Below, one piece after another: positions 7,246-15,481 of a DNA stretch of 19,832 nt. The stretch is from Lachnospiraceae bacterium (GTDB taxonomy: Bacteria > Bacillota_A > Clostridia > Lachnospirales > Lachnospiraceae). Location of the stretch: NCBI GenBank assembly GCA_016287765.1, contig JAEEWS010000047.1, positions 1 through 19,832 on the forward strand, in the 5' to 3' direction. A model generated the notes under the pieces. That model had not been told where the DNA came from. It saw nothing but the letters and a program-made list of their open reading frames with translations, and ran no database searches. Each line of letters begins with the position of its first letter. Position 1 is the first letter of the stretch. The position numbers and the translations under genes were made by a program.

Positions 7246-7880
7246 TGAATATGAAATTAAACAGAGCCATATTGTGGCTTGAAAAAAAGATCTGGGATCT
7301 TCATAAAAAAAGGACGGTGGCGGCATTGATCCTCTGCCTTATATCAGGGCTCGGAGCATCTGCCTTCAGGCCGGAAACAGCCGCTCAGATACTGGGGGTG
7401 GTATGGATGATCCCGGTGCTGATCGCAGCGAATAAAACAGCAATGTCGTTTTACAACGGGAGTCTAAAGCAGATCCTGGCAACGGGAGGAGACGTGACGT
7501 CGGTATTATATTCCAAACTGTATTATCCCGTCTTAAGGATGGAGATCTTTCTTGGGATATATACACTTTCTGCTGTAGTGATAATGGCTGTAGCCCACCA
7601 TCATCCGGGATGGCTGCTTTTAAGAAGCCTTATCTGTATTTTGGCCACTCCCATTGTAATGGGAGGGACAACTGCAGCTTCACTTTGCTTAAAGGAACCT
7701 GCGAAAACAGTGGTTAACATTCTTATAGTTTTGATATTTAATCTGTTTATGATCGCGGAAGCAATGGTTCCGGCAGCATATGCCGTCGAAGTGCTGATCC
7801 TTGCGGTATCCGCAGTGGGAGTTACTGCCACGGTAAAACGAGTGCCCGGAGAAAAGATATTGTCCAAAGGGGGTAGATGA
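7245..7880 (+). CDS. ABC exporter membrane subunit 1, 211 aa
   Basis: Starts in a TAATG overlap with the ATPase gene and ends in an ATGA overlap with the next, so the three are translationally coupled. About six hydrophobic segments are seen (for example ALILCLISGLGA, ILGVVWMIPVLIA, FLGIYTLSAVVIMAVA, IVLIFNLFMIAEA), with a basic N-terminus (KKIWDLHKKR). No extracellular domain and no known family motif. The role as half of the permease comes from position, not from a recognised domain. Confidence 0.75.
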   Translation: MNMKLNRAILWLEKKIWDLHKKRTVAALILCLISGLGASAFRPETAAQILGVVWMIPVLIAANKTAMSFYNGSLKQILATGGDVTSVLYSKLYYPVLRMEIFLGIYTLSAVVIMAVAHHHPGWLLLRSLICILATPIVMGGTTAASLCLKEPAKTVVNILIVLIFNLFMIAEAMVPAAYAVEVLILAVSAVGVTATVKRVPGEKILSKGGR

Positions 7881-8560
7881 TGAAAGCATTTTTGTGGTAT
7901 AAGGCCAAACTTGTATTAAAACCCTGTAAGATAGCGGGGCTGGTGATCCTGCCGGCAATATATATGCTTTTATATACATTTCTTAAGATCGGATATGAAA
8001 CCATGATGTCCTTTGCAGGGCTTGCAATTCCGCTTATTTATTCCTATGTGATGTTTTCGGCCGGCGATCTGTTCAGGATAAATTGTTATATAGCGGCGGG
8101 ACAGGATTCAAGAAAGATATGGATGGCAAATCTCATACTTATCACAGCGACCGGAGCCATCATGAGCCTCTTAAGCCAGACAGTAACATCCCTTGCCATG
8201 GGGCATCCCGTATCGGAAACTCTCAGATATCTTCTCACCTCACTGTGCCTGATACCTTTTACCATGCTGATGTTGGGGTTGTCCATGCTGCATTACAGGA
8301 GTTATTCAAAGTTTGAGATCGTTTTTGCTTCGGTGTTTGCTGTAATGAATATCTTTGCTTTCTTCATACCGTTGTTGGATCTTTTGATCCCGATAGCGCT
8401 AAGCCTTCCCATAGCCGCCTGCCTGGGTGGAGGAGGTCTCTTAGGCATGATCGTTTTGTTTTATTATATGGGCACGGGAGACAACGAGACTCTGGTCCGA
8501 AATGCCTGTAAAGAGGTCTCGGACTATGACCGGGTTATGCTGGGAATGGATGAAGGGTGA
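7877..8560 (+). CDS. ABC exporter membrane subunit 2, 227 aa
   Basis: Preceded by AAAGGGGG at 7867 and overlapping the previous stop by four bases. Six hydrophobic segments can be drawn, beginning with AGLVILPAIYMLLYTFL and ending with a Gly-rich segment LGGGGLLGMIVLFYYM, then a charged tail (about 30 residues). Size and pattern resemble the preceding protein, consistent with a heterodimeric permease, though the two show no obvious sequence identity. No terminator is obvious after it; the next promoter lies at 8626. Confidence 0.75.
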   Translation: MMKAFLWYKAKLVLKPCKIAGLVILPAIYMLLYTFLKIGYETMMSFAGLAIPLIYSYVMFSAGDLFRINCYIAAGQDSRKIWMANLILITATGAIMSLLSQTVTSLAMGHPVSETLRYLLTSLCLIPFTMLMLGLSMLHYRSYSKFEIVFASVFAVMNIFAFFIPLLDLLIPIALSLPIAACLGGGGLLGMIVLFYYMGTGDNETLVRNACKEVSDYDRVMLGMDEG

Positions 8561-8625
8561 TCCGGAATTTATAAAAAGTTTATCGGCTATGACAATAATC
8601 CGTCAAAAGAGACCAAATACCTTCG

Positions 8626-8654
8626 TTGACAAAGAAAACGGGGAATGGGATAAT
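8626..8654 (+). promoter_or_regulatory. Promoter of the oxidoreductase/alcohol dehydrogenase operon
   Basis: Perfect TTGACA at 8626-8631, 17-bp spacer, GATAAT at 8649-8654. The following base is the first base of a CCCCGTCCCC repeat unit, so the transcript would begin inside the repeat. Confidence 0.7.
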
Positions 8655-8683
8655 TGAGCCACCAACCCCGTCCCCGAGGGTCA
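8655..8683 (+). repeat. Single CCCCGTCCCC repeat unit in a 5' leader
   Basis: A 29-bp unit running from TGAGCC through CCCCGTCCCC to GGGTCA. It lies between the -10 box (ending 8654) and the ribosome site (AAAGGAC, about 8692) of the next gene. Only one unit is present, with no inverted partner, so it cannot form the long hairpin seen at 13967 or 19737. Confidence 0.88.
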
Positions 8684-8704
8684 AAATACAGAAAGGACTT
8701 GCGT

Positions 8705-9700
8705 ATGAGTGTAAAATGGGGTGTTCTTGGAACGGCAGGCATAGCAAAATGGGCCACCATCCCGGGAATGCAAAAAGCTGAAGACTGTGAGCTTTATGCC
8801 GTTGCGGGAAGAAGCGAAGAAAAAGCAAAGCAGTACAAGGAAGAATTCGGTTTTGAAAAATACTATGTGGGCTATGAAGCACTGCTCAATGACCCTATGG
8901 TACAGGCAGTATACATACCTCTGCCGAATCATCTTCACTGCGAATGGACCATTAAGGCTCTGAAGGCGGGAAAGCATGTGCTGTGTGAAAAACCTCTGGC
9001 CTTGAATGCGAAGGAAGCGGAAGAGATGTTTGCCGCAGCACGGGAAAACCATGTGATCCTTATGGAAGCTTATGCCTATCTCCACAATGAATTTATTGCG
9101 GAGGTTATGAAGGACCTGAAGGCGGGAGTCATTGGCAAGGTGGACTACGTGGACACGGCTTTTCTCACACAGAATTATTCCGAAAATGTGAGACTCTACA
9201 AGGAACAGGGCGGAGGCGGCGTCTATGACGTGGGCTGTTATTGCACATCCCTTATCCTTAAGATCCTTGAAACTGTCAGTGAAAAAGGGATAAATACAAA
9301 GCCCGTAAGTGTGATGGCTGATGCAGAGTTTTCCGAAAATGGAGTGGATGAGCTGGCTCAGGCCATGATACGCTTTGAAAACGGAATGAGGGCTACCTTT
9401 AATGCGGGCATGAATCTGGGAACAGACACAAGTCACAGGTATGACAGGTTCTTTATCCACGGCAGTCGCGGAAATATATGCTCGGCTGTGGAATATAATC
9501 AATCGGGAGAAATAGAGTACACCGTGCTGTCCGATTGGAAAAAGACTGTCAAAAATGTGAAGGTGAGCAACAATTACACTCTTGAGGTGCAGAATCTCAG
9601 CCGGGCGGTGATGGGGCTGGAAAAACCCGACATTAGCCGTGAATTTTCTGTGGCAAACGCAAAGCTTTTGGATGCAGTGCTTGAAAAAATAAAGTATTAG
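8705..9700 (+). CDS. Gfo/Idh/MocA family oxidoreductase
   Basis: 331 aa, NAD(P)-dependent sugar or diol dehydrogenase of unknown substrate. N-terminal Rossmann fold with VLGTAGIAKWATIP at about 7-20, where the usual GxGxxG is loosened to GTAGIA as in many members. The family signature EKPLALNAKEAEEMF begins at 95 and holds the conserved EKP (95-97). GGGVYDVGCYC follows in the C-terminal substrate domain and contains the conserved DxG. Start at 8705 follows AAAGGAC; the frame extends to 8654 through the repeat, which I reject as coding. The next gene starts 30 bp later, so the two are one operon. The nearest well-known members are D-xylose and dihydrodiol dehydrogenases; the substrate is not readable here. 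Confidence 0.9.
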   Translation: MSVKWGVLGTAGIAKWATIPGMQKAEDCELYAVAGRSEEKAKQYKEEFGFEKYYVGYEALLNDPMVQAVYIPLPNHLHCEWTIKALKAGKHVLCEKPLALNAKEAEEMFAAARENHVILMEAYAYLHNEFIAEVMKDLKAGVIGKVDYVDTAFLTQNYSENVRLYKEQGGGGVYDVGCYCTSLILKILETVSEKGINTKPVSVMADAEFSENGVDELAQAMIRFENGMRATFNAGMNLGTDTSHRYDRFFIHGSRGNICSAVEYNQSGEIEYTVLSDWKKTVKNVKVSNNYTLEVQNLSRAVMGLEKPDISREFSVANAKLLDAVLEKIKY

Positions 9701-9730
9701 TGTGATGTAAAATAATGAAAAGGAGATCCT

Positions 9731-10912
9731 ATGAATAATTTCACATTTTATTCCCCCACGTTTTTTGCTTTCGGCAAAGATACAGAGAATGAAGCAGGTT
9801 CGTACGTTAAACAGTTCGGTGGCAGCAAGGTGCTTATCCACTACGGCGGCGGAAGCGTGGTAAGAAGCGGTCTTTTGGACAGAGTTAAAAGATCCTTGGA
9901 AAATGCAGGAATCGAGTACAGGGAACTGGGAGGCGTAAAGCCCAATCCCAGAAGCGGTCTTGTTTATGAAGGCATAGAACTCTGCAAGAAAGAGAAGATA
10001 GATTTTATCCTGGCGGTAGGCGGCGGAAGCGTTATCGATTCCGCCAAGGCCATTGCGGCAGGCACTTTGTATGACGGAGATTTCTGGGATTTCTATTCGG
10101 GAAAGAGCAGGATCGAAAAGGCCCTTCCCATAGGAACCATTCTTACCATAGCTGCGGCCGGCAGCGAAGGAAGCCCCGACTCCGTTATCACAAAAGAGGA
10201 AGGCATGTTTAAGAGAGGCGCCAGCGGCAATGTGCTCCGTCCCAAGTTCAGTATCTTAAATCCCGCTCTCACCCAGACTCTGCCTGCCTATCAGACAGCT
10301 GCGGGAATTACAGACATCATGGCTCATCTTCATGAGCGTTATCTTACAAATACCAAGGAAGTGGAGGTTACGGACAGACTTATTGAAGCTCTTTTGTTAA
10401 CCATGGTACACGAAGGTCCCCGTGTTATCGCGGATCCCAATAATTACGAAGCCCGGGCAAACATCATGTGGGCAGGGATGATGGCGCACAACAATGCAGT
10501 GGGTGTAGGTCGCAGTCAGGACTGGAACAGCCACAACATAGAGCATGAGCTTTCAGCACTTTACGACTGTGCACACGGTGCAGGGCTGGCAGTAACTATG
10601 CCTTCTGTATTCAGATATGTTTACAAGCACGATGTGATGAGATTTGCCAAGCTGGCTACCCGTGTATGGGGAGTTCAGATGGATTTTGACGATCCGGAAA
10701 GAACAGCTCTTGAGGGCATAGATATGTTCGAGCGTTTCCTGAAGAGCATTGGTATGCCCACTACCTTTGGAGAGCTGGGAGCAAAAGAAGAGGATATCCC
10801 GAAACTTGTTGACATGCTTTGCTACGGAGACGGCAGAGACGGTAATATTTACGGCTTTGTGAAGCTCAGCGCCGAGGATTGCACCGGGATCTACAAGATG
10901 ATGGTGAAGTAG
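9731..10912 (+). CDS. Iron-containing (type III) alcohol dehydrogenase, butanol-dehydrogenase-like
   Basis: 393 aa, full length for the family. Reduces aldehydes with NAD(P)H or runs in reverse. GGGSVIDSAKA at 98-108 is the cofactor-binding motif. Metal ligands fit Asp195, His199 (GITDIMAHLHERY), His268 and His282 (AHGAGLA), with the H-to-H spacing of 14 seen in YqhD and the BDH group. The HELSALYD stretch at 272-279 is typical of the BDH/YqhD subgroup. AAAAGGAGAT lies directly upstream of the start. Cotranscribed with the Gfo/Idh/MocA enzyme, so the pair may handle a sugar or aldehyde intermediate; that link is inference. No intrinsic terminator with a T run is clear before the thiamin promoter at 10965. 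Confidence 0.92.
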   Translation: MNNFTFYSPTFFAFGKDTENEAGSYVKQFGGSKVLIHYGGGSVVRSGLLDRVKRSLENAGIEYRELGGVKPNPRSGLVYEGIELCKKEKIDFILAVGGGSVIDSAKAIAAGTLYDGDFWDFYSGKSRIEKALPIGTILTIAAAGSEGSPDSVITKEEGMFKRGASGNVLRPKFSILNPALTQTLPAYQTAAGITDIMAHLHERYLTNTKEVEVTDRLIEALLLTMVHEGPRVIADPNNYEARANIMWAGMMAHNNAVGVGRSQDWNSHNIEHELSALYDCAHGAGLAVTMPSVFRYVYKHDVMRFAKLATRVWGVQMDFDDPERTALEGIDMFERFLKSIGMPTTFGELGAKEEDIPKLVDMLCYGDGRDGNIYGFVKLSAEDCTGIYKMMVK

Positions 10913-10964
10913 ATAAGAGGGGCAGATAACCGTCCTTCTTATAAGAAAAATAAGTAATAATTTC

Positions 10965-10993
10965 TTGCGTGCATACCTTTTCTGTGCTATAGT
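10965..10993 (+). promoter_or_regulatory. Promoter of the thiamin operon
   Basis: TTGCGT at 10965-10970, 17-bp spacer, TATAGT at 10988-10993. It lies about 20 bp upstream of the riboswitch aptamer. Confidence 0.7.
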
Positions 10994-11012
10994 GATGCAC
11001 GAATTAAATATT

Positions 11013-11097
11013 AGACAAGGGGAGCCGATAAAGCTGAGAGGTGCAAATGCACGACCCTAAAACCTGATTTGGATAATGCCAACGTAGGAATCGTCGA
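11013..11097 (+). promoter_or_regulatory. TPP riboswitch (THI element)
   Basis: All conserved blocks of the thiamin pyrophosphate aptamer are present in order: AGGGGAGC at about 11018-11025, GCTGAGAGG at 11033-11041, a short variable hairpin (GTGCAAATGCAC), GACCCT, ACCTGAT at 11062-11068, and GGATAATGCCAACGTAGGAA at 11071-11090. The intrinsic terminator at 11132-11164 follows within 40 bases, so control is most likely by transcription termination when TPP is bound. It leads the thiM-thiE / thiW / thiD genes. Confidence 0.97.
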
Positions 11098-11131
11098 ACA
11101 TTGGATATTTTAATGTTTAAATTTTGCCATA

Positions 11132-11164
11132 AAGCGTCATCTGAACAGATGGCGCTTGTTTTTT
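11132..11164 (+). terminator. Riboswitch-linked terminator
   Basis: AAGCGTCATCTG at 11132-11143 pairs with CAGATGGCGCTT at 11146-11157 with one G-U, followed by GTTTTTT. It lies between the TPP aptamer and the first gene, where an expression platform is expected. It also rules out in-frame starts at 11101, 11113 and 11149, since those would put the terminator inside coding sequence. Confidence 0.88.
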
Positions 11165-11223
11165 GCCTTCTGTCAGTTTCGGATCGCAGGTCTGTAATCT
11201 CTCAAGCTTATCGCAAAAAGATC

Positions 11224-12660
11224 ATGGATTTATATCTAAAAAATCATCCTCGGATCCATATTTTAAACAATTACATAACTGCCACGGATGCGGTGAACGC
11301 TGTTTTGGCGGTGGGAGGAACGGCCATCGGAGGTGATGCGCCGGAGGAAGTTTCGGAACTTACCGCAGCTTCCGATGCGCTTGTACTTAACACGGGAACA
11401 CCTTCCGCCGATCGGGCCAAAGCCTTTTTAATAGCGGGAAAGACCGCAAACGAAAAGAAAGTGCCCATAATCCTGGATCCGGTGGGAGTGGGAGCCACGG
11501 CTGCCCGAAAAAAAATGATAAAGGGCCTTTTAAAAGAAGTCTCTGTGTCCTGTCTTCGTGGTAATGTTTCCGAGATTCGGACAATATGCGGATTTTATGG
11601 ACTTCTGGGAGAGTCCGGAGAGCCGGGCAGTGTAGAGGCTGCGGAAGAGAAGTTGGACGAAAGAGTGATCCTGGACCTTTCAGACCTGCTTAAATGCGTG
11701 GTGATAATGAGCGGTGAACGAGTAGAGATAGCATATGCCAATGAGGGCTATTTTGAAGTACTGCCCGGGGGCAGTCCCATGCAAAAGTACTTTACCGGCG
11801 GGGGCTGTATGATGACGGCGGTGCTGGGAAGCTTTATGGGAAATGCGAAAAAAGGGGGAAGTACTCTGCTTAAAGCCCTGCGGGACGGGGTGATGGTTTA
11901 TGAAAAGGCAGCCGGGCAGGCGGAGATCCGGTGCTTAAGGAAAAAGACCTTTGGGACCATGAGTTACAAAAATACTCTGCTGGATCTTTTAAGCCTTAGC
12001 GGGAAAAGCCCGAGAAAAGTTTTTTCAGGCGATGAACTGGCTTTATATGCGGTTACGGACAGAAAGGTGACGGCCGGGAAGAACCTGATGCTTGCGGTGG
12101 AGGAGGCGATACTGGGCGGTGCCACCATGATCCAGCTGAGAGAGAAGGAACTGGATGATGAAGCCTTTATAAGCAGCGCGATCGTGATAAAAAAAATGTG
12201 CGATAACTACCATGTGCCGCTGATCATAAACGATAGAGCAGATATATGCCTTAAAGTCGGGGCTTCCGGAGTGCATCTGGGGCAGGATGACGGGGATATA
12301 AGAAGTGTGCGGGAACTTTTGGGGAAGGACTGCATCATAGGTGCCACGGCCCATAACCTTAAAGAGGCCTTAAAAGCCGAGGCTGACGGAGCGGATTATC
12401 TGGGTGTGGGTGCGGCTTTTGGGTCCGGGACCAAGACGGATGCCAAAGCCCTTACGAGTCTTGATACCTATAAGGAGATCACGGGAGCAGTGTCTGTTCC
12501 GGTGGTGGCCATAGGCGGGATCAACTTGGAAAATGCGGGAAAGCTGGCAGGAACGGGAATTGCCGGGATCGCTGTGATCTCAGGTATATTTGGGGCTATG
12601 AATATTGAAAAAGCGACTAAAGCTTTAAAAGAAAAGGTTAAGGAGGAAATTTTAAAATGA
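11224..12660 (+). CDS. thiM-thiE: Hydroxyethylthiazole kinase-thiamin phosphate synthase fusion (ThiM-ThiE)
   Basis: 478 aa. ThiM part about 1-260: IHILNNYITATDAVNAVLAVGG aligns with the family PLVHxITNYV start, NTGTP and DPVGVGA bind substrate, and FTGGGCMMTA holds the active-site Cys195. ThiE part about 270-478: YAVTDRK, MIQLREKE (phosphate/HMP site), INDR, GVHLGQDD, GATAH and TKTDAK, then VVAIGGI. The product phosphorylates salvaged thiazole and joins it to HMP-PP to make thiamin phosphate. One chain could pass thiazole phosphate on directly (inference). Start 11224 is chosen because it is beyond the terminator; its ribosome site is weak (GCAAAAAGATC), and the N-terminus is a few residues shorter than usual. 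The stop overlaps thiW. Confidence 0.93.
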   Translation: MDLYLKNHPRIHILNNYITATDAVNAVLAVGGTAIGGDAPEEVSELTAASDALVLNTGTPSADRAKAFLIAGKTANEKKVPIILDPVGVGATAARKKMIKGLLKEVSVSCLRGNVSEIRTICGFYGLLGESGEPGSVEAAEEKLDERVILDLSDLLKCVVIMSGERVEIAYANEGYFEVLPGGSPMQKYFTGGGCMMTAVLGSFMGNAKKGGSTLLKALRDGVMVYEKAAGQAEIRCLRKKTFGTMSYKNTLLDLLSLSGKSPRKVFSGDELALYAVTDRKVTAGKNLMLAVEEAILGGATMIQLREKELDDEAFISSAIVIKKMCDNYHVPLIINDRADICLKVGASGVHLGQDDGDIRSVRELLGKDCIIGATAHNLKEALKAEADGADYLGVGAAFGSGTKTDAKALTSLDTYKEITGAVSVPVVAIGGINLENAGKLAGTGIAGIAVISGIFGAMNIEKATKALKEKVKEEILK

Positions 12661-13172
12661 AAAAGATCGAACTTAAGAAACTGGTTTTGGCAGGATTGTT
12701 TACGGCGCTTGCGGTGTCTTTATCAGCGCTTTCCATTCCTGTGGGAGGTTCAAAATGCTTTCCCATCCAGCATATGGTGAATGTACTTTCTGCAGTATTT
12801 CTCGGACCCTGGTACGGTGTGGGCATAGCCTTTTGCACATCTCTTATCCGTAATATCCTGGGAACGGGAACGCTTCTGGCATTCCCCGGAAGCATGGTGG
12901 GAGCTCTTTGCTGCGGTCTCATCTACCGTTACACGGGCAAATTGACCCTGACCTACATCGGAGAGATCATCGGAACAGGCATCCTGGGCGGGCTTCTTGC
13001 TTTCCCTGTGGCAGCCTTTATTATGGGCAAGGAAGTGGCACTTTTTGTTTATGTGGTACCCTTCCTGGTCAGCACCATCGGAGGAACACTTATAGCAGTC
13101 TGCCTTATTTCGATCCTTTATCAGACCCATATTCTTAAGAATCTCCAGACCATGCTGGAGCAAAAAGGATGA
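12657..13172 (+). CDS. thiW: ThiW, thiazole-specific ECF transporter S component
   Basis: 171 aa. Very hydrophobic, about five to six membrane segments. The family-typical stretch [20 protein letters not shown] lies at about 27-46, with LGPWYGV and [19 protein letters not shown] after it. ThiW is the predicted thiazole-precursor uptake subunit, working with a shared energy-coupling ATPase/EcfT module that is not in this window. Overlaps thiM-thiE by four bases and thiD by four bases, so the three are translationally coupled. AAGGAGG lies at 12639-12645, just upstream. Confidence 0.93.
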   Translation: MKKIELKKLVLAGLFTALAVSLSALSIPVGGSKCFPIQHMVNVLSAVFLGPWYGVGIAFCTSLIRNILGTGTLLAFPGSMVGALCCGLIYRYTGKLTLTYIGEIIGTGILGGLLAFPVAAFIMGKEVALFVYVVPFLVSTIGGTLIAVCLISILYQTHILKNLQTMLEQKG

Positions 13173-13969
13173 AGAACATGAAAAAGGCAGCGGTACTTAC
13201 AATAGCCGGAAGCGACTCTTCCGGAGGAGCGGGCATACAGGCGGATCTTAAGACCATGGAGGCACTGGGAGTCTTCGGGATGAGTGTGATCACTGCGGTC
13301 ACTGCCCAGAATACGCTCGGAGTAAGAAACATTTTAAAGATGCCGAAAGATCTGCTTAAGGACCAGCTGGATGCGGTCTTTGAAGACATATTTCCGGATG
13401 CGGTTAAGATAGGAATGACGGCAGATGAAGAGCTTATATCAGTGATCGCCGACAGGCTTGAGTTCTATAAAGCCCGTAATGTCGTGCTGGATCCTGTAAT
13501 GGTGGCCACAAGCGGTGCCAGACTTATGGAAGAGACAGCGGTAAAGGCCCTTTGCGAAAAACTGATCCCGCTGGCGGATCTAATAACTCCCAATATCCCC
13601 GAAGCCTGCGTGCTGGCGGGTGTATCGGCCATAGAAACAGTGGATGACATGAAAAAAACAGCGAAGAGCATATCCCGTGACAGAGGCTGCCGTGTGCTGT
13701 TAAAGGGCGGTCACATGGCTGATTCCCGGACTTCAACGGACATACTTTGCCTTAAAAACGGAAATATTTATGAATTCACGGGGGAAAGGCAGGATAACCC
13801 CAACACCCACGGCACGGGCTGCACACTTTCAAGTGCCATCGCATCTTTTCTGGCCCAAGGTTCAACCCTTCCCGACAGCGTGGCAAGAGCTAAAAAGTAC
13901 CTGGAAGACTGCATTTCCCAAGGCCTGGATCTTGGCAAAGGCCCCGGCCCTTTGTGGCACAATTTTTGA
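13169..13969 (+). CDS. thiD: ThiD, hydroxymethylpyrimidine (phosphate) kinase
   Basis: 266 aa. Phosphorylates HMP to HMP-P and HMP-PP. Ribokinase-like fold: [17 protein letters not shown] at 13-29, [38 protein letters not shown], and the anion hole [15 protein letters not shown] with catalytic Asp/Cys region typical of ThiD. Starts in an ATGA overlap with thiW; a second ATG at 13178 is possible. The C-terminus ends at GPGPLWHNF, and the TGA stop is itself the first three bases of a repeat unit, so the original tail may have been altered by a repeat insertion (inference); the catalytic part is complete. Confidence 0.94.
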   Translation: MKNMKKAAVLTIAGSDSSGGAGIQADLKTMEALGVFGMSVITAVTAQNTLGVRNILKMPKDLLKDQLDAVFEDIFPDAVKIGMTADEELISVIADRLEFYKARNVVLDPVMVATSGARLMEETAVKALCEKLIPLADLITPNIPEACVLAGVSAIETVDDMKKTAKSISRDRGCRVLLKGGHMADSRTSTDILCLKNGNIYEFTGERQDNPNTHGTGCTLSSAIASFLAQGSTLPDSVARAKKYLEDCISQGLDLGKGPGPLWHNF

Positions 13970-14036
13970 ACCTCTGACCCCGTCCCCGTGGTTCAAAAAA
14001 TGAGCCTTTGGGGACGGGGTTAGTGGTTCATTTTTT
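13967..14036 (+). repeat. Inverted pair of CCCCGTCCCC units with T run between thiD and thiC
   Basis: A forward unit (13967-13995) and a reverse unit (14001-14030) face each other. The outer bases TGAACC with GGTTCA, and ACCCCGTCCCC with GGGGACGGGGT, pair to a stem of about 20 bp with one mismatch and one G-U, and T6 follows at 14031-14036. That is the layout of an intrinsic terminator, so thiC expression may be lowered relative to thiD. No promoter is visible between it and thiC. The first TGA is the thiD stop codon. Confidence 0.85.
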
Positions 14037-14064
14037 AAAAAAATATAACATATAGGAGATTTCA

Positions 14065-15378
14065 ATGGAAAGAAATTATCATACACAAATGGAAGCTGCC
14101 AGGAAAGGCATTATCACACCGGAGATCAAGGCGGTGGCTGAGAAAGAAGGCAGGGATACCGAATTTATCCGGCAAATGGTGGCGGAGGGAAAGGTAGCCA
14201 TACCCGCCAATAAGAACCACAAATGCCTGGATCCCAACGGCGTGGGCAGTATGCTTAAGACCAAGATCAATGTGAACCTTGGTGTCAGCAGGGACTGCAA
14301 GGACATAAATATGGAACTTCAAAAGGTGCAGCGGGCTGTAGACATGGGCGCGGAAGCCATAATGGATCTTTCCAGCCACGGCGATACGGAACCTTTCAGA
14401 AAAATGCTCTGCGAGAAGTGCAAGGCTATGGTGGGTACTGTTCCCATCTATGATTCCGTGATCCATTTTAAGAGAGACTTAAAGGAGCTTACCGCCGGGG
14501 ATTTCCTGGATGTGATCAGGCTTCATGCGGAAAACGGAGTGGATTTTGTGACCCTTCATTGTGGCATCAGCAGAGATACCATAGACCGGATCAGAAAAGG
14601 CAAGAGGGAGATGAACATAGTCAGTCGCGGCGGAAGCCTGGTTTTCGCCTGGATGGCCATGACAGGGCAGGAAAACCCCTTTTACGAATATTATGACGAG
14701 ATACTTGAGATCTGCCGTGAGTACGACGTGACTGTTTCTCTCGGAGACGCCTGCAGACCCGGCTGCCTTGCGGATGCCACGGATCGCTGCCAGATACAGG
14801 AGCTTTTGCGCCTTGGAGAACTCACCGAAAGAGCCTGGGAAAAGGATGTTCAGGTAATTGTGGAAGGCCCCGGCCATGTGCCCATGGATCAGATCGCGGC
14901 CAACATGAAGATCCAGCAGACCATTTGCAAGGGTGCGCCCTTCTATGTCCTGGGACCTCTTGTTACAGACATAGCTCCCGGCTACGACCACATTACTGCA
15001 GCCATCGGAGGTGCCATTGCGGCGGCAGCGGGTGCAGCCTTTCTATGCTATGTTACACCTGCGGAGCATCTGGCGCTTCCCAATGTGGATGATGTTCATC
15101 AGGGTATTATCGCCAGTAAGATAGCGGCTCATGCGGCGGATATCGCAAAAGGCATTCCCGGAGCCAGGGACAGGGATGACAGGATGGCCAAGGCCAGAAA
15201 GAAGCTGGACTGGGATGCTCAATGGCTGGAGGCACTGGATCCGGAAACGGCCAAAGCCATACGAGCAAGTCGTGCTCCCGAGGACGATCACAGTGAGACC
15301 TGCAGCATGTGTGGTAAATTCTGTGCGGTCCGCAGCATGAACAAGGCCTTGGCGGGAGAAGTGATCGATATATTGTAA
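14065..15378 (+). CDS. thiC: ThiC, phosphomethylpyrimidine synthase
   Basis: 437 aa. Radical-SAM enzyme that rearranges aminoimidazole ribotide to HMP phosphate. The length is that of the short bacterial form. Typical stretches: [82 protein letters not shown] and [17 protein letters not shown]. The C-terminal 4Fe-4S motif is [10 protein letters not shown] (Cys pattern CxxCxxxxC). TAGGAGAT lies before the start. It completes the thiamin set after thiD, 95 bp downstream across a repeat hairpin; being the HMP-making step it is the gene most worth controlling by TPP, and its distance from the riboswitch is over 3 kb. Confidence 0.96.
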   Translation: MERNYHTQMEAARKGIITPEIKAVAEKEGRDTEFIRQMVAEGKVAIPANKNHKCLDPNGVGSMLKTKINVNLGVSRDCKDINMELQKVQRAVDMGAEAIMDLSSHGDTEPFRKMLCEKCKAMVGTVPIYDSVIHFKRDLKELTAGDFLDVIRLHAENGVDFVTLHCGISRDTIDRIRKGKREMNIVSRGGSLVFAWMAMTGQENPFYEYYDEILEICREYDVTVSLGDACRPGCLADATDRCQIQELLRLGELTERAWEKDVQVIVEGPGHVPMDQIAANMKIQQTICKGAPFYVLGPLVTDIAPGYDHITAAIGGAIAAAAGAAFLCYVTPAEHLALPNVDDVHQGIIASKIAAHAADIAKGIPGARDRDDRMAKARKKLDWDAQWLEALDPETAKAIRASRAPEDDHSETCSMCGKFCAVRSMNKALAGEVIDIL

Positions 15379-15430
15379 CAGAGGCTGAGAAAGGGCAGTG
15401 AAATAAGACTGTTGAGAAAATATATGCACG

Positions 15431-15481
15431 AAAAAAGGTTGATCTGCAGAAGGATTATCTGCTGCAGTCAACCTTATTTTT
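15431..15481. terminator. Bidirectional terminator between thiC and the ChrA pair
   Basis: AAGGTTGATCTGCAG (15435-15449) pairs with CTGCAGTCAACCTT (15462-15475) with one bulged T. ATTTTTAT follows on the plus strand, and a run of six A precedes on the plus strand, giving TTTTTT for the minus transcript that ends at 15480. It therefore serves both convergent units. Confidence 0.88.

Noticed and set aside
8681..9841. Long open frame on the minus strand opposite the oxidoreductase
   Set aside because: It overlaps a clear Gfo/Idh/MocA gene and the start of the alcohol dehydrogenase, has no recognisable motif and no ribosome site.
10913..10955. Hairpin after the alcohol dehydrogenase as a terminator
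   Set aside because: A 9-bp stem (about 10914-10943) can be drawn with a G-U pair, but A-rich rather than T-rich sequence follows, so I do not call an intrinsic terminator.
11101..11223. Upstream start of the thiamin fusion gene (TTG 11101)
   Set aside because: The riboswitch-linked terminator at 11132-11164 would lie inside the coding sequence and the extra residues do not match ThiM.
14479..14991. Minus-strand open frames within thiC, and plus-strand frames within the ChrA genes
   Set aside because: They are opposite well-supported genes, lack ribosome sites, and their products show no domain; typical reverse-strand openness of GC-rich codons.
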